Shown here piece after piece: positions 47,425 to 57,663 of a stretch of DNA of 64,000 bases. Positions within the stretch are counted from its first letter, which is position 1; each line of letters opens with the position of its first letter. Below the pieces are notes generated by a model. That model searched no databases, was not told the origin of the DNA, and saw only the letters and a list, made by a program, of their open reading frames with translations. The position numbers and the translations under genes are program-made. Origin of the DNA: Trypanosoma brucei gambiense DAL972 (lineage: Eukaryota; Euglenozoa; Kinetoplastea; Trypanosomatida; Trypanosomatidae); assembly GCF_000210295.1 (NCBI RefSeq), contig NC_026742.1, forward strand, positions 1,488,001 through 1,552,000, given 5' to 3'.

Positions 47425-48246
47425 CAAATTTCCATTGCATGCCACACTTTTATTCGCTAAGGGAAGGGGCACAGTTCCACATATCTTCATCAACCTGATT
47501 TGTACTTGAAACCCCTTATGTTATTGTTGTTGGCAGTTTTGTTTCCTTTTATCGCTTCATTTTGTCATTATATCACGTACAGCTCACATCGACGCTAGTG
47601 GGTATTTAAAGGAGGTAGTCACAGCAGAAACAGCAAGAGGTGTACATTGAAAAACATCGTCACGTTTCGACACCTTTATAACAACATGGATTCATCCCGA
47701 TTTGTTTCGGGTTTAAAAATCACTTGTCAATTCCTCTTCTTTTTTTAAAAAAAAAACTCCGTTCTAGGTTTCTCTGCAAAAAAAAAAGACCAGAATGGTG
47801 ACACGCAACTTCCGTTGCTTTTCACCTTGCTTGTTGCCTACGCCTCTGTTCTTTTGTCCTGCTGAATTCTAAATACGACACGTTTTTTTTTTTTTGCTCA
47901 TCACCCGTACTCTCTCTTGTTTACTATTTTTGTTTCATCTAGGTAGGGGGAAAATCATAGAAGGAACGTGAGTTAGGGAGAGTATCCAGCACGGTACAAC
48001 GAAAAGGAAAAAAAAACAGAATAGAAACTCCGTGTCGTTTTTGGTTAGCGTAGACGCTCGTCGTTAGTGTAGGTGCGGGTACGAACCGCAGTTGTTTTAT
48101 TTTTCCCCTTATTGTTCCTCCGGAAAAGAATCACACGCACATTCATATACAAAATTTTTATCTATACTCCTTATTTCCGTTTAAACGCACTTTTTCTTTT
48201 TCGTTTTTCTAAAGAAGAAGAAAGAAAAAAAAAAAAAGAGGTCCGT
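47425..48246 (+). other. Spacer before small orphan, with splice acceptor
   Basis: No gene supported. T- and A-runs near 47738-47757 and 47779-47788, a T-run at about 47884-47895, and the splice acceptor at 48190-48214. An open frame reaching back to 48073 lies upstream of that acceptor and is not considered coding. Confidence 0.5.
48190..48214 (+). promoter_or_regulatory. Putative trans-splice acceptor deciding the start at 48247
   Basis: A T/C tract with three T-runs is followed by the first AG at 48213-48214. The transcript would begin 33 bases before the ATG at 48247 and so lack the 58 upstream codons. Confidence 0.6.
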
Positions 48247-48630
48247 ATGCGTTCAGCTGTTAATCTCGGCGGAGCCCCTCGCGTGCCTTCTCAGCGACTA
48301 CCGGCCTTTGAAGGCGTATCCCCACGTATTGTAGCCCGTCAGGTGCCTGCCCATCGCGGCGAATACGTTTCACTTGTCTTACGACCCACATCTTTAAATG
48401 CACAACGTAATTCTCTTGTTGCCTCATGTGTCGTTACGGATGAATCCGTTGAGGTGATGGGTCTCCCAGCAGATGCGGAAGTCGCACAAGTGAATGAGTT
48501 TGTTTGTTACATAAACCCCAGTAGTGGGGAATTGGAGTATTATCAGCATGGGACATATAATGACGAATATGACGTGGATGTGTATCGCAAGCTGTTGGAG
48601 TTGTGCCCAAAGTTTCCAGCACTCTTTTAG
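48247..48630 (+). CDS. Small conserved-looking protein of unknown function (127 aa)
   Basis: I do not recognise this protein. After a short basic, proline-containing start (RSAVNLGGAPRVPSQRLP) it has an arrangement suggestive of beta strands (EYVSLVLRPTS; SLVASCVVTDESVEVMG; AQVNEFVCYINPSSGELEYY) and ends with an acidic then helical segment (DEYDVDVYRKLLELCPKFP). There is no membrane segment, signal peptide or metal site. The balanced composition and the well-placed splice acceptor support it as a real gene despite its length. It could be a subunit of a larger complex; nothing in the sequence says which. Confidence 0.65.
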   Translation: MRSAVNLGGAPRVPSQRLPAFEGVSPRIVARQVPAHRGEYVSLVLRPTSLNAQRNSLVASCVVTDESVEVMGLPADAEVAQVNEFVCYINPSSGELEYYQHGTYNDEYDVDVYRKLLELCPKFPALF

Positions 48631-49922
48631 ATCCATACAGTTCCGTGTTCGACCTGTTTTTGTCCTGTGCAGTCTAAACCTGAACCGGCATTCATACATG
48701 GACGCTACCCATATTTACATTTTTCTTATTTACTTGTGCGGATGTTTGTGTGGGCGTGTGTATTTCTATTATTGCGCGCGTAAAATGTTCTTCCTTTTTT
48801 TTTTTACTTTGTTTCCCTTCCATCCACGCTCCCTTTGTGTTTTATTATACCTCCTACTACATTTCTCCATTAGTTTCTCTTTGATGTCGCGATCATATAA
48901 GGCGTGTCGGCGTGTCCACCAGGAAGAAAGCTCAGGGAAAGGGAGAATATAAGAGCAAAAGAGTAAAAGGGGGATGTGAAAAGGAGAAAGAGCAAACAAA
49001 AAGTGATCATGAAACGAGTGCTGAATCTTGCAGGAGCGTAAACTCGAGAAAAAAAAATTGAAAATTTTTGTATTTGCCCTTTCCCCCTTTCTCTTTTCCG
49101 GAAATGTGTCATCTTTTTCTTTTTGTTGTATCTATTATTCTCCCTGTTTTGCGCAACCAAAAGAACTACAGAAATTTTTGAAACCATTGAAGTTAACAGA
49201 ACACAGAAAAGCAGATTGAGCAAATAAAAAAGAGAGAAACATAAGGAAGAGAGGCGGGGCTCGAAAAGGACCAAAGCGGTTAGTGCATTTGGTAACGAAT
49301 GATGGAAAAAGTTTTTACCCCTGAGTGCTACATCGCGCTATTTATCTTTTTGTGCTGCAGTAGGTGGAAGGAGACCACCGAGTTAAGGGGGGAAAGTTTT
49401 TTTAAAAGTGTGAATGTGGGTGAATCGGGCAGGTGAATGGATGATGCAAGTATGAGAACAAACAAACAAAAAAAGTATGGAGAACTGACGGATAGTATGA
49501 AATATACTTTTCCAGCCACGAGTAGGGGGAAAGAAGTAAGAAAGGGGGAAAAGAATGGTGAGGAATGTATATATATATATATTCTGCCGTTCCCTCTTCC
49601 TCCTCCCCGCGGGTGGCGTTGCCACGTCCTTTTTTCCTTGCTATATTCATGAAGGGGTGTAGTAGGCAGTAAGAAGGGGGAAGGACGTTTGTTTATATAT
49701 ACATACACATATACACATGTACCGTACGCATGCTTCAATCTGGATGACCGTCCAATCAACCCTTTTCCTTTTTTTCTCTTTCTTTAATATCAATTACCTG
49801 TTAACCGACGTCAGGACCATTACGAAGGTGTTTGTTAACTGATTTACACGATACGGGATACCCCCGCATGCGTGTGAGCGCTGCAGAGGTCTCGGCGTGG
49901 AATTTAGTTGTTTAGCTCAATA
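48631..49922 (+). other. 1.3-kb spacer before 625-residue orphan
   Basis: No gene supported. T-runs at 48797-48806, purine-rich DNA at 48920-49000 and 49520-49560, a TA run at about 49568-49583, and a good splice acceptor at 49761-49814. Confidence 0.5.
49761..49814 (+). promoter_or_regulatory. Putative trans-splice acceptor for 625-residue orphan
   Basis: A C/T tract at 49761-49786 is followed by no AG until CAG ending at 49814. The first ATG is 49923, giving a 108-base 5' UTR and excluding the TTG at 49908. Confidence 0.55.
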
Positions 49923-51800
49923 ATGAAGCATATGTTGCCGATAAGCAATTTGAATAAAGGAGTCTATGACCAAGGGGGTAAAGACCCTTACAACATGACT
50001 GAAACTTTGTGGTTGGAAATGGAGAAATATGAAACGAGACGCGGTTCTGGAACTACAGCTCTCAGTAGGACCAATACTGCGTTTTCCCCTCTTCCCACAA
50101 AACCCATCCCATTGTTTGTTATCCATCAATGGAGGAATTACGTATCCTTTTGTAGATGGACTATTGCACAGCGGATTGATTGGAGGGAGGTTTTTTCATA
50201 CCTGTGCAACCCCAAAACTGAGTCAACAATGGAGACGAATGCTTTGCATAACAGTGGTGACGAGGGAATGAACGAGGTGCTGTATTCGAGGGATGGTCTG
50301 TTCTCCCTGAGAGGAGATTGTAGTAGCCGGGGTAGTAAATCATCATTTTCAGGTTATCCGGATCCCGTAAACCTTTCTTTTGAAAAATTAAAGCATGAAC
50401 TGGTCATGGATTGTACAAGCCGTTTTGGAACCCTCCCCATTTGTGTGCATCAGCAGCGTCTCCTCCGGTGGACCAAAATGCTGATACAGTGCGTGGTGTG
50501 GCGGTTACGGTACGCATTTAATGTAGTGACGGAGGGGAAAGGGGGAGTTGCTGTATCTGATGCGGAGCTACAAAGCTACAGAGTTGTTCTTACGAGAGGG
50601 CGCGAGGTCTTTGGTGCTGGCCCGTATTTGCGTGAATTGTGCAAACTTCTGGATGCACACGGAGGCACACTGACTGATTCCCTAGATTTACCGACGATTA
50701 ATAAATCTCCGAGGGCCCCACCTGTAAATGATGATCCCGTACTCAACATGACACTTACAATGGTATTCGACCAGGCAACTGCCTGCCCCGGTGTTTCAAC
50801 ATATTTTATCCCGTCTTTGGCAGCTCGGAGCCTGGACGCACTGTGGGTGGATAAGTTGCACATACCTTGGGATATTTTGGACCCGAAGGATATGCCGGAG
50901 AAGGTTCGTACCCGGCTACTTGGACCCATGACCACAAACGAAACGGCTTATATAGATTTTTGTCCAGTGAAGAATCGTGTGCAAGGGCAACTCCATTCCA
51001 CTACATTTCATTTGATGTTTGATGCTGAAGATGTACGCGAAGGTGTTAGCGAAGGAGAGGACACGTGCAGGCCTAGGATTGTGATGGCAATAAGTTCTCA
51101 GCGGGTGGAACTGCATCAACTGATCAGTGTAGTACGTTTGTTGGAAGCTGGAGGGTACGTCATGCTCACAAAAATTCGTCACTCCACTCATTTGGAGTGC
51201 TACCGTGTTCTTCCATTTCTTGGCGACTACATTACTTTGAGAAACATAGTGAATAACGCAATTCCGTGTACACTGGGATCAGTCGCGGTTGGAGGTCCCG
51301 CGGCTGCGGGTGCATTTCCGCATAGTTCCGATGTCTTGAAGATGGCAGATCTACTGTTATTTGGACTTAGCAACGCCACGAGAAACCTTTATGAGCATAG
51401 TATCGTTTGCTGTTTGCAAAAATACAGGAAGAGGGCAACCGATGGTCGGATGACCATTTGTATGCAGCCCCTGTCTCCAGGAGCGGAAACAGGTGTGGTT
51501 TCCACAACAGTCTCGAAACCTTGTATTTCTGTTCTTGAAACTGTTGTGGAGCCAACACTCGGCACGTTGCAACTTATGTTATCGAACGGGAGCTTAAAAT
51601 CGAGTGGAGGGGAAGACTTCGGTCATTTTGTATTGGATATGCTCGTCACGGCTGTTAATAGCGCAATAGCTCGCGTGAGCAGGCAGATCAAGAGCAATTC
51701 TGGTACTGGAGGGCAGTTACGGAGTGACCACGCCCTGTTGAGAAGGTACATCAACATGCATCCGGCATCCATCCAACTCCAAGAAAGCAATATATCATAG
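49923..51800 (+). CDS. Protein of unknown function (625 aa)
   Basis: I do not recognise this protein. It is globular in composition, with alternating helical and strand-like segments over most of its length and no low-complexity tail. Notable segments are YVSFCRWTIAQRIDWREVFSY near 75, a basic/hydrophobic helix with RWTKMLIQCVVWRLRYAFN near 185, a strand-rich part near 340-440 (RIVMAISSQRVELHQLISVV) and a Ser/Gly-poor C-terminal helix. It has no clear signal peptide, transmembrane helix, nucleotide-binding loop or zinc site. Length and composition argue for a real, folded, possibly kinetoplastid-restricted protein. The ATG at 49923 is the first after the likely splice acceptor. Confidence 0.75.
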   Translation: MKHMLPISNLNKGVYDQGGKDPYNMTETLWLEMEKYETRRGSGTTALSRTNTAFSPLPTKPIPLFVIHQWRNYVSFCRWTIAQRIDWREVFSYLCNPKTESTMETNALHNSGDEGMNEVLYSRDGLFSLRGDCSSRGSKSSFSGYPDPVNLSFEKLKHELVMDCTSRFGTLPICVHQQRLLRWTKMLIQCVVWRLRYAFNVVTEGKGGVAVSDAELQSYRVVLTRGREVFGAGPYLRELCKLLDAHGGTLTDSLDLPTINKSPRAPPVNDDPVLNMTLTMVFDQATACPGVSTYFIPSLAARSLDALWVDKLHIPWDILDPKDMPEKVRTRLLGPMTTNETAYIDFCPVKNRVQGQLHSTTFHLMFDAEDVREGVSEGEDTCRPRIVMAISSQRVELHQLISVVRLLEAGGYVMLTKIRHSTHLECYRVLPFLGDYITLRNIVNNAIPCTLGSVAVGGPAAAGAFPHSSDVLKMADLLLFGLSNATRNLYEHSIVCCLQKYRKRATDGRMTICMQPLSPGAETGVVSTTVSKPCISVLETVVEPTLGTLQLMLSNGSLKSSGGEDFGHFVLDMLVTAVNSAIARVSRQIKSNSGTGGQLRSDHALLRRYINMHPASIQLQESNIS

Positions 51801-52048
51801 TTGTGCTTATTTTCAACTTCCCTCCTTTCCCGATGGTAATGGATTTTGATCGGTTAACTGACCTGTGCGCATGTGTGCGCGCACCTTCTTCTTTATTTGC
51901 AAGTAATTTTTCAAGGTGTTACCGACACCGTTCTGTTGTGCACCAGCATTGCTTTTTCTTTTTTTATGAAACCTGTCAGCTTACCTTCAATTCTTCGAGA
52001 AGTCTCTTTCACCACTGGTTTACGTGCTTACACCTACGCAAACACGCA

Positions 52049-52071
52049 TATATATATATATATATATATAT
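52049..52071. repeat. (TA)n microsatellite
   Basis: Alternating TA run in the short spacer just upstream of the next gene's start. Confidence 0.9.
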
Positions 52072-52083
52072 TTGAATGAATAG

Positions 52084-53790
52084 ATGGCGATGCATCGGCT
52101 ATGCGTGCGTGCGCGTCGGCCCACCCACGGTATGGTTCGTCTCATTGGGGGAATCTTTAGCAGTCACCGTTTGGTTTCCAATATTTCAACCCCCTACCGA
52201 CCCTTGTCCGACCTCGAAAAGCAGGTTGAGCCCCTTGTACCGTTTACATTTACTGCACTCACCCAAATTGCCCATTCCGTTGATGAGGATCTAATGGAGC
52301 GAGTGGCTGAATTGGGTGGGCTGAGGAGTTTTCTAGTTAGTTGCCCCCAAACATTCCGTGTGGCAAAAGTTGGTGACGTCTATGTGGCGCGACGGCTCCG
52401 GAAATCTGTAGCGTTTCACAGCACTGTTTCTAAGGACGTGAAGCCCCGCCCTCAAAATAAAGAAGGCCATCACTCAAGGGCATTGTCGTGCGATCCGATA
52501 CGGGCAGTGCCAGATGAAGTGTTTAAACTTATTCCTTCTTTCTTTGTTCCGCTGGACGCACTGCTTGACCGAATAAGGAAAGCGGGCTCTATCCAGGACG
52601 GAAGTAGCAACAGCCTTCTGAACGCCGGCGACACAGGAGACTTTGAGGACCTTGTTGCGCGGTTTGTGGAACAATGCAGCAACTACATTGACCTTGTTTT
52701 GTTGAAAGATACGAATGATGGGGGAGGGACTGTCCAACAACGTTACGTGCGGCTTCGACCCTCCGTCAGTCGGCAGTGCGATGATTTGCAAGTTTTCCCC
52801 AAGGATGAAAAGTGCGTTGCTCATAACATGGAGTCCTATGAGGTAGCTGAGTACGAGCAGCATCGAGCTGCTCGGCTCATTCCCATCGTTGAGAAATTTG
52901 TGCCCATCACACGGGATATGCGAGATAGTGCTGCATTGTTGCTTCCAGCTGGACGGAGTTTAATCCACGTATTCGTATCGGCACCGCATCTCTTCGATGT
53001 GCGAGACAAACCGGAACTTTCCGTACGCTTTATACTTGATCCGCGTTTTCGTCCAAATTTGACTCTCACCCGCGAGGAAATCGAGAAGAAATTGGAGGAG
53101 GTTAACGATTCCCGTGGGTCCAGTGCGATGAGGCTTCCCATCAATCGTAAAAAGCGGCGTGCGCTGCAGAGGCAACTTCAGTTTATGATCAACCCCTTGC
53201 CTTTTTTTGATGAGAATGTCATTGCGCAAGCGTTATTTGACTTGTTGCCCATTGACGGACCGATTTCGACGTCCAACTTGTTTTCACTACTTTCCCGTGA
53301 GGCCCACCATTGTCTTCCAGCGCTACCCCACCGCATATTTACCAAATACAACCACATGTTTCGTACGGTTGAGGGTGAAACTGAACTTCTCGTCCAGCGT
53401 GCCGATCTCCCTTTGCCGGAGGAGCGAAACCTTTCAGAAATTAGTTCCGAAGAAATTGTTATGCAACTGTACAACAACTTTCCCCGGAGGAGACATCCAA
53501 TATGCGGGACGTGCGTGGAACGATGCAGCGTGGGTTTCCCGCAGTCTGTGCGGTTGCGACTTCGCCAGCTGGATGTATTGAATGATGTGCTTCGTCAGCA
53601 GCCGGATAAGGTGGAGGTGATGGATGGGTTGGATGAGGAACTGCTGAAGAACGGTGTACAATTCGCACAGCCGGGGAGGTTGCAGCTTTTTCGGTTTGTC
53701 GGAATCTATCAAGAGGAACTTATTAAGCGCTACGAAACGCTGTGTTTGAAACTTGGTCGCGACCCAAACAAAACCATGAAACTCTGCTAG
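52084..53790 (+). CDS. Probable mitochondrial protein with four repeated ~55-residue modules
   Basis: A 568-residue protein whose first 35 residues are basic with no acids (HRLCVRARRPTHGMVRL), fitting a mitochondrial presequence. Four segments follow one pattern: 49-103, 147-225, 264-318 and 384-440. Each begins with a hydrophobic-Pro motif (LVPFTFTAL, LIPSFFVPL, LIPIVEKFVPI, LLPIDGPIS). A helix follows, then a short stretch ending in a hydrophobic residue before a strand of the type FRVAKVGDVYVAR, FDVRDKPELSVRF or FRTVEGETELLVQR. This looks like a repeated winged-helix-like unit. A small cysteine cluster (C474, C477, C481) follows. Similar repeated helical modules occur in kinetoplastid mitochondrial RNA-editing and mitoribosome-assembly proteins, so an RNA-related mitochondrial role is a reasonable guess, not established here. 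Confidence 0.75.
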   Translation: MAMHRLCVRARRPTHGMVRLIGGIFSSHRLVSNISTPYRPLSDLEKQVEPLVPFTFTALTQIAHSVDEDLMERVAELGGLRSFLVSCPQTFRVAKVGDVYVARRLRKSVAFHSTVSKDVKPRPQNKEGHHSRALSCDPIRAVPDEVFKLIPSFFVPLDALLDRIRKAGSIQDGSSNSLLNAGDTGDFEDLVARFVEQCSNYIDLVLLKDTNDGGGTVQQRYVRLRPSVSRQCDDLQVFPKDEKCVAHNMESYEVAEYEQHRAARLIPIVEKFVPITRDMRDSAALLLPAGRSLIHVFVSAPHLFDVRDKPELSVRFILDPRFRPNLTLTREEIEKKLEEVNDSRGSSAMRLPINRKKRRALQRQLQFMINPLPFFDENVIAQALFDLLPIDGPISTSNLFSLLSREAHHCLPALPHRIFTKYNHMFRTVEGETELLVQRADLPLPEERNLSEISSEEIVMQLYNNFPRRRHPICGTCVERCSVGFPQSVRLRLRQLDVLNDVLRQQPDKVEVMDGLDEELLKNGVQFAQPGRLQLFRFVGIYQEELIKRYETLCLKLGRDPNKTMKLC

Positions 53791-55346
53791 AAAACAAGAA
53801 AAAGAAGGCTGAAAACACGGAAGGGGTGTTGGGAAGACTGCGGGCTTTTAAGAGGGGTTGTTGGAAGAGATTTGTGCAGCCGTTGCTTCAGGTCTCGGGT
53901 TGCATGCACGCTACCATCCGTTGCCGTGTTTTTTTTTGTTACTATTGAAGTGGTGATGGTATGCCGATGTTTGGCTCTGTCTTCTCATTACTTCAATGCT
54001 GCTGTGAACGTGCTTTGTCACTTTCACTTTAGTTGTTGGTGCTGTGGGGAGCGGATACTGTGTGTAGCGCTGCCTTTCATTTTCATTCCCTGTACAATTA
54101 AACTCTTTTTCTACTTTTTCTTCCTTTTATCTGCCCGTTCCTCTATTCGTATGTGGGTACGGTTTACTGTCACGAATATTGTTTGCTTCTGCTCATCCCA
54201 ATACCTGCCGCTCCTTCACTTCTTCCCCTTCCCGGTTAAAGTAGTGTTAATTAAACATTATTTCACGTGCACTGGATGTTATTGATGGCCTCCCCCTTTC
54301 GGAACGCACATCTCCCGATGGTTTTCTTTGCCCCATTTTGCGTCAACATTTATTGCGAGTGATGAGAACATGGAACTATTGCACGTTTATATGATAAGGC
54401 AACTTGATGACTTACACACGCTTCACTAAATATCGTACGAGCGATTACTGATCACCACTTCTATTCTCCCTCTCTTTCACGAATGTATATGCACGAGGCA
54501 GTCGTGTGTAAAATCTCTCACCTCTGTTTCGTTTCTCACACACACTCTCTCTATACCCCAATTTGAGCGGTCACACACATTTCTGCATACATACGTACCT
54601 GGGCAGTGTGTGGGTTGATTGTTTTTAAATTTTGTCTTGACTCCTTCTGCCATTCCTTTATTTGCAGTGCGCACATATCACAAGCCGGCGTAAGAGTCAT
54701 TCCCCGTGGTCTTATCGTGTACCAGGGTAATGTAGTAACTACGGCAAGATATATGCATACAGCTGCATGTGTATGTATGCACATTGGAATGCGTATATCC
54801 ATAGACATTACAGGTATGTGTGCTTGCATGTGTACGGCATGATGACGAAACAATTTTGCACGTCAGTTTGAATTAGCAAATGTGAAGATGAAATTGACAC
54901 AGCTATTTTATGGGCTGTCCTGATCTCAGACAGACGTTTATAAGCGGACGTCTTCTCTCCTTTCTGTTCAAGGGCGGAGTGCTAAGGACATGTTGACTTA
55001 TACAATAGTTTTCATGACTACCTTATTGGCCTCCCTTTCTTTCCCTCCCTCTGCCTTGTTCCTTTCACATGTAAACACAAGCATGTTTATGTTATCATAT
55101 AAATTAGCACTTATATTTACTGTTTATGTATGTTGATTTGTTATCCACTTCCGCTCTGTTGTTGTCGCTCCCTTCGTGACTGTTCTTTCCCTTTTCCCTT
55201 TTATGGGGGCTCATACTCTCTCATACACGAACCTTTTCCTCCTTGTATTTGTTGCTTAATATAATTCTGTTGCTCAAGGGGAAACGTAGGAAAGAAGTGG
55301 TGGATTGGTTTTTTTTTTTTAAAGGGAATAGTGAGGTCAGCTCGCT
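53791..55346 (+). other. 1.55-kb spacer before CDC50 gene
   Basis: No gene supported. A 137-residue hydrophobic, Cys/Phe-rich frame at 53872-54285 follows T-rich DNA and has no motif, so I treat it as UTR. A T-run at about 55310-55320 lies just before the next gene. AG at 55277-55278 or 55323-55324 could be the acceptor. Confidence 0.45.
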
Positions 55347-56513
55347 ATGTCTTTCGGTAGGTTATTGAAGCAGCAACGGTTGCCTGCTTGGCAGCTAAAC
55401 CTCACCCCTAGGATCGTGTGCGTAATTCTTTGGACAATCGCTTTCATTTGCATCCCACTTGGTATTTTCGTGGAGTTCTGCAATAGAAACGCGAAGGAGG
55501 CCTCCTTTCGATACGATAATGAGCCAACAAAATGCACTGAAGAAACCTTTAGCTTAATTGGGGGGCAAGGCACTGGAAAAAGAACGGTTTGTGAGACACA
55601 TTTTGAATTTGTTCTGGCTGAAACCTTGAGGCAGCCAGTGTATTTTTATTACGGCCTGACGAAAATGTATCAGAACCACCGGCGATACACCAACTCGCGA
55701 AGCGGTAAGCAACTGATGGGCGCTGATGTGCGTAGTGAAACGGACGCAAACCCATTTGTTATCCCAGGGGACACAATGGATAACACCAACAAGCCAATAG
55801 AGTTTGGAGGTAGAAACCATACTTATAAGGATTTCGTGTATGTACCGGTAGGCCTCGTCGCATGGTCCATGTTTAACGATACGTTTACGCTCTTTAGGAA
55901 GGAAAAGAATGGTTCCAACCCGGGTGAAGTGCTCATATGCAATGGAACGGATTTCTCCAGACATACCAATAAACCACTTCATCGATCTGTCTCACACAAT
56001 CACTGCGACAAGAACGGTATTGCATGGGAATCTGATATTAAAAAGAAGTTTCTGGAACCGAAGTGGGACGGGTCAGGTCCCGTGTGGACGGCACCGCGCA
56101 GTGAGTATGGTAAACCCTCTATTGAGTCCAATGACACGTATTTTAACAATGGTTGGTACGCGGGTGAAGAGGGACACATGATACCAGTGGTCACAGATGA
56201 GGATTTCATGGTTTGGATGCGCGCTTCTCCCCTCCCAAATGTCCGTAAACTCTATCGCATCATCCGAACGGACCTTCGTGCCGGCAAATATGTCATGAAA
56301 ATTCGCCAAAACTACAACACAAAGCCATACGGCGGCGAAAAATCGTTCATATTTTTGCAGCCCTCCATGTTGGGCGGGAAACTCACTTCGCTTTCCATCA
56401 CTTACTTTGCTGTTGGTGGTTTGGCGTTAATATTCACTGTGCTAGTTTTATTCGCTAGTCATGTGTGGGGTCATCACTCCTTTGCGGTCGTGGAGCGATT
56501 GCTAACAAAATAA
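55347..56513 (+). CDS. CDC50/LEM3 family flippase beta subunit
   Basis: Beta subunit that partners P4-type ATPases moving aminophospholipids to the cytosolic leaflet, and needed for their exit from the ER. The protein is 388 residues, the usual length. The hallmark KQQRLPAWQLNLTP lies at 8-21, followed by the first transmembrane helix (about 22-44), a large extracellular or lumenal domain with paired cysteines and several N-glycosylation sequons (the first, NHT, at N157), and the second transmembrane helix at about 350-372. The lumenal part has the family blocks KPIEFGGRNHTYKD and, towards its end, WMRASPLPNVRKLYRII, with KYVMKIRQNYNTKPYGGEKS before the second helix. The C-terminal tail is short and basic. 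Confidence 0.96.
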   Translation: MSFGRLLKQQRLPAWQLNLTPRIVCVILWTIAFICIPLGIFVEFCNRNAKEASFRYDNEPTKCTEETFSLIGGQGTGKRTVCETHFEFVLAETLRQPVYFYYGLTKMYQNHRRYTNSRSGKQLMGADVRSETDANPFVIPGDTMDNTNKPIEFGGRNHTYKDFVYVPVGLVAWSMFNDTFTLFRKEKNGSNPGEVLICNGTDFSRHTNKPLHRSVSHNHCDKNGIAWESDIKKKFLEPKWDGSGPVWTAPRSEYGKPSIESNDTYFNNGWYAGEEGHMIPVVTDEDFMVWMRASPLPNVRKLYRIIRTDLRAGKYVMKIRQNYNTKPYGGEKSFIFLQPSMLGGKLTSLSITYFAVGGLALIFTVLVLFASHVWGHHSFAVVERLLTK

Positions 56514-57663
56514 TCGGTACATTAAGGCACCTTGTGTTTCAACGCTTGTTTCATTTTTTTCTTTATAAACTATGAAATTTGACAAAATACAGAGGGAACA
56601 ATATCGCCAAAAGAGGAGAAAGGTCGAAAAGCTAACATCACGGAGAGTAAAAACGACCAGCGAAAGTATTAAAAAGGACGAGGAGAAGGACGTGATGGGT
56701 AAACTTCTCTTCCCACTTAGTTACCGCTTTTATTTCCCTTTTTTTTTATTTTTGCTTCCTTGGTATACATATACGCGTGTACGTAAACGTGTGTTTCTGC
56801 GCGTCTGTGGTGTGCCTTTGGATTTGCTGATATGAAATCGATTTTAACTTGTACGTGGAATTAAAGTTTGGCCCTATAAGACAGCTCCGGCGGAGGGAAG
56901 GAGGAACAGCATATGGGAGAATGTGAGGGAAGCGATGTTTTTGTTTGCGCGTGTTGTTGTTTTCCACCTGGTGACTGTTGTTTTGTCTATGTGTTTCAGT
57001 TGCAGGAGCTAGAATTGTGTGAGGCAGATGATAATTTGTGCTTACGCTCCCCAGCATAGACCCCTATACCCATTGGTCGCTCCCTCAAATTGTTATTTCT
57101 ATTATTTCTATTATTCCTTTTCTCCTTTGTTCCGTATATTCCTTCCTTTTCCACTCTTTTTTTTTTAAAACTCCGCATACATATATACATGTCTGTATAT
57201 GTGTATATATATAAATATATAAATATATAAATATATACATATGTACTGTGTTAGCTATCTTTGTTTGTTTTTACGTTCTTGTTTTTCTGTGTTTCCCATT
57301 CTCATACTCCTGAGGCGTTTGTTTCGTCTGTTGCAGTGTGGTTTGTGCCAATACGCCTTTTTCATAGGTAGTCTCTTGTGGGGTCCCAATGGCTGTTTTT
57401 ATTATTTTGCTACCTTTCTTTCCTTTTCAAAAAGAAAATATTATTAAAAGAGGAAAAAAACTCTCTATCATCTCCCGCTGAAGCCTCTAAGCTGCCGTCA
57501 GGTAGCCGCGCAAAAGGGCTTTCTGTATTTCAAATTTAAAGATTAATTATTTCCACTTTCCAACGGAACTATTTCGCCCTCTTTTGTTGTTGTTGTTGTT
57601 TGCTTATACTTTTTCTACACTTTCTGTATTTCATTAAAATTTTTTTTTTTTGGCACCGAGTCG
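56514..57663 (+). other. Spacer with AT minisatellite
   Basis: No gene supported. A short AT-repeat lies at about 57206-57239, listed separately. T/C-rich DNA follows. Between 57601 and the next ATG the only AG is at 57659-57660, which would give an unusually short 5' UTR of three bases if used. Confidence 0.4.
57206..57239. repeat. AT-rich minisatellite, about four 9-bp units
   Basis: Successive copies of a unit close to ATATATAAA, bordered by alternating TA and ACATATG sequence. Confidence 0.8.

Noticed and set aside
53872..54285. 137-residue hydrophobic frame after the module-repeat gene
   Set aside because: Cys/Phe/Val-rich because the DNA is T-rich. No membrane-protein pattern and no separate splice acceptor was evident.
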